A stretch of 64,000 nucleotides of DNA, taken from contig CM064480.1 of the NCBI GenBank assembly GCA_032716605.1, forward strand, positions 45,786,400-45,850,399. Direction: 5' to 3'. Each line of letters starts with the position of its first letter. The stretch's first letter is position 1. Below are positions 56,531-64,000 of this stretch, piece by piece. A model generated the notes under the pieces. That model was not told where the DNA came from. It did not search any database and saw only the letters and a program-made list of their open reading frames with translations. The position numbers and the translations under genes are program-made. Source of the DNA: Paralithodes platypus (lineage: Eukaryota > Arthropoda > Malacostraca > Decapoda > Lithodidae).

Positions 56531-58242
56531 TGTCTTTCCTGTTACCTCTTGGAATGTGTTTCTTGTCAGCGTTTTGGATAGTTTTATTGAGTATGTGTAC
56601 AGCATTGTTGATGTTAGTGATGGGTGTACTGTTTAGAGTTGTGGAGTGTTGTTCTGTCTCATTTGTGAATGCTTCCCAGTTAGCTCTTTTATAATTGGTG
56701 TATGTGTGTTTGTGGCTAGCTGGGGTGAGTCTGGTTTTGGTGGTGATAATGATCGGGAGGTGGTCAGAGCCTAAGGTTCTGACCACCCTCCAGGATGTTG
56801 TGGGGGCGAGTTCTGGGGAGCAAAAGGTGATGTCTGGAGATGATGGGTTATAGAGGGCTTGGTGAGGAATATGGGTATGTTGATGGATGTCGTTAAGGAT
56901 GATGAGGTTATCGGTTTGGTTTTGTAGTACCAGCCCTCTGTCTGTGTCGGGGTTGTCGACAAACCAGGCCGACGTCTTGGCGTTGAAGTCACCACCCAGG
57001 ATGATGTGTGGGGTGTGTGGGGTGTTTGTGATGTGTTGTAAGTGTGGTCTGTATTCATTTGGTACTGTAGGGGATGTTTGGGGAGGGATGTATGTGTTTA
57101 TGATGGTTATGTTGGAGTTGTTGCCAGTGCGTATTTTAATTGACTGTATTTCTGTTGTGTTATCATTTGGGGGGAGGAGGGATTTGGTTTGTACACTGGT
57201 TACTATGTATGATATTTCTTTGTGTACCAGGGTGATGAGTCCACCGCCCCCGCCGACAGCCCGGTCTTGTCTGATGGTGGTGAAATTATGAAATGTGTGT
57301 GTTTTTTGTGTTGTGCGGAGTTTTGTTTCTTGTAAGATGGCAATGTGTATGTTGTGTTGTTTGATGAAGTGTGAGAGTTCGTGTTTCTTTGTGTTGATGC
57401 CATCTATGTTCAGTTGAAGAATGTTAATGTTATGTGCACGATGTATGTTGGGTGCTGCTGCACGAGGATGGGATGGGGGTGGGGGTGAGGGAGGGGCTGG
57501 GGGTTGGGATGGGTGAGGTGGGGGTGGGGATTGGGGAGCAGGAGATGGGGGTTGGAATGGATTAGGATGGGGTGTGGTGTGTTGAGTTGAGGATGTGGAT
57601 GGTATGGGAAGGTTAGGTGGGTTAGGGAGGAGAGGTGGACGGGTTTTAGGGGGGGGAATGGATGATATGGGAAGGTTAGGTGGGTTGGGGAGGAGAGGTG
57701 GACGGGTTTTAGGTGAGGGATTTGACTGGGAGAGGGAGGGGCATGAGGAACAGGTCCAGGTGTTTGTGTAGTGTTTCTTGGAGGCAAGTGTTGTGCAGGT
57801 GAAGTGGGTCCAGTTCCCGCATGAATTGCAGAGAACTGAACCCTTAGTATGGCGACTCGAAGTGATGGGGTTTGAGCAAGTTGGACATATGTATGTGTAC
57901 GTGGGTCCTGGGTTGCTCTCAATGTCTCCGGCTAGAAGAAGTCTTCGAGAAATGACAGCCGGAGAGTCATTTCTCGGTGTAGGAAAAACTGTGTGATGTG
58001 TGTGTGTGTGGTGTGAGAGGTGTGGAAATTCCCGGCGCGACCGAAGCCGCTCCAAGGACCCGTGCCCCCAGGGAGGGGGCAGGGGATGGCTGTGACGGTT
58101 TGGCTCCCGAAACTGCTCCCCGCGGCCGGCATCCGGTTTTCCTCCACTGGTCGTTGATTTTGTCTTCGGCCGTGGAGGGTCGGCAGCCATCCGCGGTTGG
58201 CAGCCTCGGGAGGTGGCCCCACGGCGTAGACGCCGCCCCATC
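56475..58242 (-). pseudogene. LINE N-terminal half: 2A-like peptide, PHD finger, AP-endonuclease
   Basis: From ATG at 58240-58242: an Arg/Pro-rich leader of about 103 residues, then AGDIESNPGP (57903-57932), a perfect match to the ribosome-skipping 2A core D-[VI]-E-x-N-P-G-P. A Cys/His-rich finger follows (CPTCSNPITSS.., LCNSCGNWTHFTC, WTCSSCP), spaced like a PHD finger. Next come about 110 residues dominated by proline, then the endonuclease: ILQLNIDGINTKKHEL, LQETKLR, GGGLITLVHKE, GGDFNAKTSAWF, FCSPELAP and LGSDHLPIIIT. A 1-nt shift near 56535 ends the frame before RT. Cleavage or skipping at the 2A site would release the leader from the EN-RT protein. Confidence 0.85.
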
Positions 58243-58292
58243 AGAACTTTTGTGTTATCATAGGGACTATGATAATGGCAAGCGGGGATGAA

Positions 58293-59192
58293 TGTAGTAT
58301 GGAGCATGTTAATCGGACCCGATGCAGAATCTGTCTTAGTGTTAGACATATTTAAGTTATTGTTTAGTGTACCATCCCATAGTGTAATATAATGTGTGTT
58401 AGAAAACGAGTATATACAAGAAAACGAAAGCGAGAAATTTGAATTTCGTAGGGCCTAGGTGTCACAGGGCAGTCTGAAGGTAAATTGTAATTTATATTTG
58501 TGTATAAGGCACTTTGGATAAATATTCATGTTTGGTGTATTGTGTAAGGTAGAAGAGATATGATATAGGTTGAAATGGTGGTCACCGAAGGTTACAGTGT
58601 TAGTTAATTAGGCGAAATAATGCCAAGTGAAAGTCCCATTTCGTATGATCAACATATTTAGAGATGTGATATAGCTGTACAGAATAGGCTACTATTTATT
58701 TTTAGTTAACATGAATGTATAGGCTAAATATACCATATAAGCCTTCCAGTAAATAGAAACATTGGATTGATGAATGTATTAGGATATTAAGTGCTAGCCT
58801 ATTTATCAAACATTTATTGTGCAGTTGTTGTTGTTGTTCCCCAAGCTGCCTGGCCGAACAGCCCCAAGGCCTACCTTAAGTCCGAATTTCAGATTTGTTT
58901 ATCTTTAGTAATTAGGAGTGAGATATATTATATACTATATAGCCTACTACTGGTAATGATTATCATGTTTTAATTACTTTATGCTTGTGTTTTTGTAATC
59001 TTCCTTGAACCTTAACCATGCAAGTATTACAATGTTTGTTTCTGTTTTAGAGTCTGCTTCTTTCACTTCGGGTGATTTTGTACGGATAAATATGTGAATA
59101 AAACACAAGTCAACAGCAGCTTATATATTTAGTCTATCCTATACATTGTGACCACCCAGCTATGATCCCCAAGAACCTTACGTACGGTCACA
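58293..59192 (+). repeat. 3' LTR
   Basis: Direct repeat of 47267-48166, TG...CA, followed by TAAGA. It carries the same embedded LINE-tail fragment at 58824-58870. The shared fragment shows that it was already in the LTR when this copy inserted. Confidence 0.95.
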
Positions 59193-59230
59193 TAAGACTA
59201 ACTAAGTAAGATAAGGAAGTGTTAGTGTAC

Positions 59231-59349
59231 CTATGAAGTATGGTCTCCAAGGGGTAGAGAAGGATATCAGAGACCAGATGACCAATGAAGGCGCTCTGAA
59301 GTCTGACTGTGGCATCCAGCAACGCTCCACTGTCCTTGCTCACGGCACC
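59231..59349 (-). CDS. SLC25A46: SLC25A46, internal exon with the PLETILHR carrier signature
   Basis: The acceptor tttgtag (59350-59356) and donor GTACAC (59225-59230) bound 119 nt, 39 codons plus two bases of a split Arg codon completed at 46190. The peptide is GAVSKDSGALLDATVRLQS followed by AFIGHLVSDILLYPLETILHR. SD-ILYPLET-LHR is the SLC25A46 form of the mitochondrial-carrier Px[DE]xxxx[KR] signature. The carrier is on the outer membrane and is not thought to transport like classical members. Upstream exons are outside the window. The gypsy LTR ends 38 bases away, within the intron just past the donor. Confidence 0.93.
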
Positions 59350-59356
59350 CTACAAA

Positions 59357-59584
59357 CAAAATATTAGAATGAGTCAGATGCCAATATCCTATACTTATCA
59401 ATCCTTAAATGTATAAAGACTACAGTACTATAAACTCTATCTTTTTGACAGTTTGAAAGTTAAATTGCACCCAGTTATGCAATCTTGCTGTGTCAGGTTT
59501 GGCCAATTTATAGTAGGATGCCATAGGGCAATATTCTTGACTAGGCAAGTTCCTCATAAAATTGGATCTACCCTGAAACTTATC
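59357..59584. other. Intron sequence, no feature seen
   Basis: Short AT-rich stretch between the exon and the RTE-like relic. Confidence 0.5.
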
Positions 59585-59849
59585 TCACTTCCCATACGTT
59601 CCACATGGCCGAACCATCTCAAGGTGTTCCTTTTCACACTTTCTAGCACATCCAAATCCACACCACACTGCTCCCGTAATTCCTCATTCGTCTGTCTATC
59701 CCTCCATGTAACTCCACATGTAATTCTTAAGTAACTAATTTCCACCCCTCTCACTCTTGACTTGTCTCTCCAACAACGTCGATACTTCACTCCCGTACGT
59801 CAATGTTGGGATGATCACACTATCATGCAAGGATTTCTTTACTTCCATT

Positions 59850-60318
59850 GTAGGGAGGTGATAGCACAGTGGATAGCGTCGTGCACTGCAGACCAAAAGG
59901 ACCTCGGACCGAGTCCACACCAAACGTCAGGGATTTTTCCGAAGTGATCTGATCGTTCCTGCAGTTCTACAAATATCCTGGCTACACCGACACATCAAGA
60001 AAACACCCCCTATATCGTCACCAATTCATAGCATAGAAGATGCCCGACCATATTCGAAGATGCTGTGAATGTCCGTATAGCTACTCTCTCCAAATCAAGT
60101 GATTTGTACAGTATAAATAAGGTGTGGCAGAAAGGAAGCAACCAACACCTTGAAGCTCCACTGAGACCATCCAGTGCAACACAAATGAAGCACTCACTCA
60201 CATCTCGAAGCTTTAATTGATAATCTCGGGACCTCGTACGAGTTACAGGCTACTGAATAGCCTTCAGAAGTTCAGTCCCGAGGTCGAGACATGGGGGGAA
60301 AAAAAAAAAAAAAAAAAA
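59850..60318 (+). mobile_element. tRNA-derived SINE (family 3) with poly(A) tail
   Basis: Begins GGAGGTGATAGCACAGTGGA (A-box region) and has a B-box-like GGACCGAGTCC near 59910, a body of about 370 bp and a 20-A tail ending at 60318. It interrupts RTE-like sequence that is contiguous at 30495-30525. The tail and pol III boxes make a full-length SINE likely. Confidence 0.75.
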
Positions 60319-60342
60319 TGCTGACGTCCCTATTCCTTGTTG

Positions 60343-60402
60343 TTGTTGTTGTTGTTGTTCCCCAAGCTGCCTGGCCGAACAGCCCCAAGGCCCCGAGCAA
60401 TT
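60343..60402 (-). mobile_element. 60-bp 3' stub of the (AAC)n-tailed LINE family
   Basis: Only the (TTG)n tail plus about 40 bp (ccccaagctgcctggccgaa onward, ending ccccgagcaa) inserted here. It is flanked by a 14-bp duplication (CCTATTCCTTGTTG at 60329-60342 and 60403-60416). Confidence 0.85.
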
Positions 60403-61719
60403 CCTATTCCTTGTTGCTGCTTTCAACATTCCTACAACCCTCTTCCCCTGTTGCATCCTCTCCCGCACTTCTTCCTCCATACCGGTACTCCCATCTTTAC
60501 TCAACACACTGCCCATATAATTATATGAGCTGATCGACATTCTCCATAACCTGACCGTTCAACCTCACCTCACACTCTCCGACTGCACCCCTTTCGAAGA
60601 CCACAACCTCACTCTTCCCCTCATTTACCTTCAGGTTCCGTTATTCACACACGGTTCCAAACAACAACCTTACTCTTCCCCGCATTTACCGTCAGGTTCC
60701 GTTATTCACACACTGTTCCAAACATATTTACCAGACTCTCGCTCTCACTCTCTCGATCACTACCCTACTGTACATCTTCCCTACATATGCTTAGGAGACA
60801 TATTCCCCTAGGATTGCAACACACTCCTCTCGCACCCTTTACCCTTATACAAGGGGACTATTATGCCTGTCTTCCAGTCTTCAGGCACACTACCCTTCTC
60901 ACATGCTAGTCTACACATTTTCCATATCTATTCAATCACTACCTCACCACCATACCTCTGCATCTCCCCACACACTCCATCTATTCCTGATGCTTTCCCC
61001 ATCTTCACCCTTTTCAAGGCCTCACACACTTCTAATCTCCGGATCCCCACCTCCTTCTCCACTACTTCTCTTTTTCTCTCTCCCATACCCCATCCAACTA
61101 TGTTTGCCAGCGTTTCATCCCCTACATTCAACAATTCATTGAAGTGCTCCCTCCATCTCTCAACTCTCTCTTGCTTCTCTGCTAGCACTCGCCCATTCTT
61201 ATCTTTCACTCCCTTACTACTTACTTTACTATCCTCCCTAACTTTCTTGACCTCTTTCCAGAACAATTTCATCCAAATTCCTTATCTACTCTTCTCTTAC
61301 TTTCCCTCACTACTCATTTCACCACTCTTTTTCTCCTTTCCCTTTTCTGTCTCTCCAAATTTTAATTCCCTCTACTACCCAACCACTCTCTATATGCTTT
61401 CATTTTCTCTTCAACTGCTAGTTTCACCTCTTCAGTCCACCATATTGTTAATTTCACTACCCTCCTCACATGCTGCACACATCTCATCCTTAAACACTTT
61501 CCTTATCTCTTCCACTTCCTCCATTCTCTCCAAGGCAAACATACCTAGTTGTTTTTCTATGGCTCTCTTGAACTCTTCCCTGAATTCCTCCTCCTGTAAA
61601 CTTTCTACCCTCTTCACCACTCCACCTCCCTCCTGCCCTACTCTAGCTCTCACCACCTACTGTTGTATCCAAATTTTAGCTACTACTACATAATACATAC
61701 ATATGTATTTATTTATTAG

Positions 61720-61860
61720 TGGCCCCTCCATCATTGACGATTATGCCTATTACATAAGGCCTCCTCTTCAAACGCTCGTTTACCGTAGTTTGAATCTACC
61801 GCGCAGAGCATAACAAATTTGAGGAGCCTTCATCATGAGCGCACGCAACCTCACTCATGG
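61720..61860 (-). repeat. Dispersed repeat, inverted copy of 4690-4875
   Basis: Contains gtggcccctccatcattgac and gtttgaatctaccgcgcaga in reverse-complement relation to the first copy. Confidence 0.6.
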
Positions 61861-62635
61861 TTCTGTCATTATGAAATTGGGTTCTCACTACGAAAAAACT
61901 TTGTAACAAATAATAAATAAAAAGAAAATAAGAATAACTATTCATAAGCTTTCCATATACTCGTGGATGTACTTGTGTGGATATTTGACCAGACGCTGAC
62001 TTCAGGCGTCATACTTCCTTCTCTGCTCTGCGCTCAACCTGCCCTGACGTGTCTCCCCACGCTCCGCTGGTTCCGCATTTGCTGCGTCCCTAGTGAGTTT
62101 TTTTCTCATTTGTTTACTCTGGGATGTATCGAGTAAGGTTAGGATATGCGTAGCAGGAGTGTCAGGGACGGGTTTCCCGCAGTTCAGTGTATTTGGGACA
62201 CCAATTTCGGGTGTACCCTCGTGGTCCCGTGGTGGACGCGTGTTACATTTTTCGCGGCTAGCTAGCCTAGTTATTTAGTTGGCTTTAACTACGCATTATC
62301 GGGCTTCTTCTTATCTTTCTGATGAAGTTGCCTCATTGTTTGTTTACTGACATTCCTAGCGTATTTTTCTTCACTTAGTGAAGTTTTTTCTAGGTCCCGA
62401 GTCAGTGCTTCCCTCTCCCGGGATTTTTTCTACGATGTGGTGATGGCGGTTGTTCCTGTTGTGATATGTTACAGTGCTTTTTGTTTATATTAAGACGTGA
62501 TTAAGTGTTATTTCCGTCTGCTTAGGCCTAGCCAGCCACTCGTAGCTTTTTACATGCACAGTACAAGTGTTATTGATTTATGGTTTAAATATGTAATACC
62601 GTGTCATGTGTGTCCTGGATTAGTTGTGTTGTGTG
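61861..62635. other. Unassigned sequence 5' of CR1 copy 3
   Basis: Moderately GC-rich, contains tctctgctctgcgctcaacc and several short T runs; no convincing ORF. It may be the 5' region of a CR1 subfamily, since CR1 coding sequence starts abruptly at its end, or unrelated flank. Confidence 0.4.
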
Positions 62636-62638
62636 GAA

Positions 62639-62830
62639 TGGACATCCAGGGCGATTGGTGTCAATTGCCGTTTGGAGAAATATTGCAAAGAAAAAGCAAT
62701 ACCATTCATTGATAACAGGGATAGTTTCTATGGGAGAGATGGGATGTACGCAAGGGATGGGGTTCATCTTTCATGGTTAGGGGTTTCTACATTAGCTAGT
62801 TCTTTAGATAGGGTGGTTGTGGGGTTTTGA
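62639..62830 (+). pseudogene. CR1 ORF1 fragment: end of the SGNH hydrolase domain
   Basis: Encodes SRAIGVNCRLEKYCKEKAIP to the block V DGVHLSWLG and ends RVVVGF TGA at 62828-62830. Block I and the coiled coil are missing. The stop TGA overlaps the ORF2 frame (tTGAac), as in copy 1. Confidence 0.8.
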
Positions 62831-64000
62831 ACAGAAATATTGAGAGTGTAAATGAGAGGTTAAATGAAACAATTTTAGCGTCAGGCGAAAGCGATAAGGA
62901 TATTCAGTCTCATGCTAAAAATGATGACTATATTGCAAATGATAGTAGTGATGGTGCAACGGAAGATGGAAATGTCGTTAGAAATAAAGGTAAATTAGGT
63001 ATAAAGAAAAGAAGTAAATTGAGAGTATATTACACAAACTGTAGGAGTCTATGTAACAAAATGAACGAACTTAGAGCCCTTGTTAGCAAAGAAAATATAG
63101 ACATAATAGCGCTAACTGAAACGTGGATTAACCCTCTCACCACGGAAGGGCTCTTGAACGCCCATAAAAAAGCATATAACAGGTACCCGGAAGGCCTCTT
63201 GAACGCCCAGTGGTTGAAAGCCTGTGAGCTTCGTGTGCGAGGCGTCGGTCCGACGCATGTAAACAACAGCCGGCTGGACCGACGCCCCGCATCTCCGGCC
63301 ACAAGAAGGAGAGCGTCGCTTGTTCGTGTGTGCCTGTATGTTGTTAAGTATCGAAAAGTGGTGTAAAGTGGCTGTTTTGGCCATAAAGTTATCTCCAATG
63401 AAATCATCATCACAGCTCAACCAGTTGACTTAGAGAGCTCTACTTAATGCCATTCTACAGGTAAATAACACAGCTACGCTTGGGGATGCGCGGGAATGCG
63501 GGAAGCAGTCTGATTAACGAATATACGGTAGCCGAGCCTAGACGTTTTTCGGCCAAAACACTCGGGTTTCGAGGAATATATATATAATACATAGCCGGGG
63601 CTGGAGGGTTAATACAGAAACCAGGCATTTTTTAGCAGAATTTGATATACCAGGATATAGTTTGTTTAAATATGACCGAACAAGTAAGAGGGGTGGCGGT
63701 ATAGCAGTGTTTGTCAGGAGTACATTAAAAAGCTGTATTAAATCAGGTATTAGACTAAATAACGATAATGAAAGTGTTTGGGTAGAGGTTAACGTAGGTA
63801 GTGAGACCATAGTTATTGGAGTTATGTATAGACCGCCAAATATGAGTAGAAATGACGGAACGTCATTATGGGAGGAAATTAAAATGGCATCAAGATTTAG
63901 CAATGTGAGCATTATGGGGGATTTTAATTTTCCGAATATAGATTGGCAGCATCAATAGGAGACTCTGATTCTGAGGAGTTTATAGAGGTAGTACAAGATA
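62831..64000 (+). pseudogene. CR1 ORF2 fragment: endonuclease, interrupted and frameshifted
   Basis: N-terminal NRNIESVNERLNETILAS, then GKLGIKKRSKLRVYYTNCRS, MNELRALVSKENIDIIALTE and TWI up to 63128. A 477-bp element interrupts. The endonuclease resumes with TRHFLAEFDIPGYSLFKYDR, GGGIAVFVRSTLKSC and GDFNFPNIDWQHQ. A single-base deletion near 63955 (catcaatagg against catcaaatagg in copy 1) shifts the frame before the window ends. Confidence 0.85.
63132..63608. mobile_element. 477-bp TTAA-flanked element inserted in CR1 copy 3
   Basis: TTAA at 63128-63131 and 63609-63612. CR1 copy 1 has the uninterrupted site (acgtggaTTAAtacagaaac). Ends CCCTCTCACCACGG and, reversed, CCCTCCAGCCCCGG form a short TIR. 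There is no transposase. Target and ends fit a piggyBac-related non-autonomous element. Confidence 0.85.

Larger units (their letters stand above)
54270..58244 (-). mobile_element. Autonomous-type LINE with 2A-like peptide and PHD finger, 3975 bp
   Basis: Flanked by a 12-bp duplication (AACTTTTGTGTT at 54258-54269 and 58245-58256). On the minus strand it begins CTGATGGGGCGG, so an ATG lies at its third base. It ends with the stop codon TAG (54290-54292) followed directly by GGAACAACAAC..., giving almost no 3' UTR. Gene order: 2A-like peptide, PHD-type zinc finger, proline-rich linker, endonuclease, reverse transcriptase, C-terminal CCHC. The CCHC and EN/RT layout fits the jockey/I group, but the clade is not certain. 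Two frameshifts inactivate this copy. Confidence 0.9.
47267..59192 (+). mobile_element. Ty3/gypsy LTR retrotransposon with nested insertions
   Basis: Two LTRs of 900 bp in direct orientation (47267-48166 and 58293-59192) bound gag and pol on the plus strand. The target-site duplication is a perfect TAAGA (47262-47266 and 59193-59197). The 11.9-kb total includes a 4-kb LINE (54270-58244) and a 419-bp non-autonomous element (49096-49514). Without them it would be about 7.5 kb. Domain order (gag, protease, RT, RNase H, integrase) is that of Ty3/gypsy. No envelope-like frame is present. It lies in the large intron of SLC25A46, antisense to the gene, 33 bases from the exon at 59231-59349. Confidence 0.95.
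59585..61694 (-). pseudogene. RTE-like LINE relic, copy 3, with two SINE-type insertions
   Basis: A minus-strand relative of 30026-32524. The pieces are diverged and shifted: an AACEEG-like linker (61656-61432), MKLFWKEVKKVREDSKVSSK, ERVERWREHFNELLNVGD and KMGKASGIDGVCGEMQRYGG (61272-60928), a YMGSVLSKDG fragment (60530), and the C-terminal DVLESVKRNTLRWFGHVERM (59650-59600). The central RT with the catalytic motif is largely deleted (short internal duplication near 60600-60720). It is interrupted by 59850-60318 and 60343-60402. Confidence 0.8.
62636..64000 (+). mobile_element. CR1-type LINE, copy 3, runs off the window
   Basis: Plus-strand copy beginning inside ORF1 (TSRAIGVNCRLEKYCKEKAI) and continuing into ORF2. 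It lacks the ORF1 coiled coil and the start of the SGNH domain. It is interrupted at 63132-63608 by a TTAA-flanked element. Its intact codons at positions damaged in copy 1 (for example at the 3065 and 3449 stops) identify those as mutations. Confidence 0.9.

Overview
This is an animal nuclear genome window, most likely from an arthropod and probably a decapod crustacean (inferred from the intron-rich host gene and the mix of CR1-, L2- and RTE-like LINEs, tRNA-derived SINEs and short TIR elements; no species marker is visible). There are no operons, ribosome binding sites or CRISPR arrays. Most of the sequence is transposable-element DNA laid down in nested layers.

One host gene is recognised. 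Minus-strand exons at 59231-59349, 46049-46190 and 43962-44081 join in phase with consensus splice sites and encode the C-terminal part of SLC25A46, a mitochondrial outer-membrane member of the SLC25 carrier family. A fourth exon at 27621-27845, with a stop codon, is the probable terminal exon. The 5' exons lie beyond base 64000. Its introns (about 13, 2 and 16 kb) hold most of the window's transposons. A second possible host exon, unidentified, is at 44-158 on the minus strand.

Layout. 0.3-4.7 kb: nearly full-length CR1-type LINE (minus) with an ORF1 SGNH-hydrolase domain. 5.0-5.7 kb: 350-bp tandem duplication. 6.2-6.8 kb: full-length member of a LINE-derived non-autonomous family. 7.7-8.2 kb: two TTAA-flanked MITEs sharing one TTAA. 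8.4-10.7 kb: hAT transposase relic. 11.1-13.3 kb: 5'-truncated CR1. 13.65-16.7 kb: three TG...CA LTR-like units carrying a tRNA-like module, two of them in opposite orientation around a gag-like reading frame. 17-21 kb: MITEs and a 1-kb foldback element. 24.4-25.6 kb: one TA-target TIR element inside another. 29.7-34.7 kb: RTE-like and L2-like LINEs nested in older LINE debris. 36.8-39.9 kb: second copy of the 2A/PHD LINE with two later insertions. 41.9-43.5 kb: another LINE relic. 47.3-59.2 kb: Ty3/gypsy LTR element with perfect 5-bp TSD and two nested insertions, one of them a 4-kb LINE. 59.6-61.7 kb: RTE-like relic with SINE insertions. 62.6-64 kb: third CR1 copy with a TTAA element.

The most interesting system is the pair made by an autonomous LINE (54270-58244, encoding a 2A-like peptide, PHD-type zinc finger, endonuclease and reverse transcriptase, ending directly in an (AAC)n tail) and a dispersed short family that has homology to its 5' end and its 3' end but lacks the coding middle. 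At least seven members or fragments lie in this window, several with clear target-site duplications, and one 3' fragment sits inside both LTRs of the gypsy element. A second theme is repeated TTAA-target insertion: two insertions are confirmed by comparison with empty paralogous sites in this same window.
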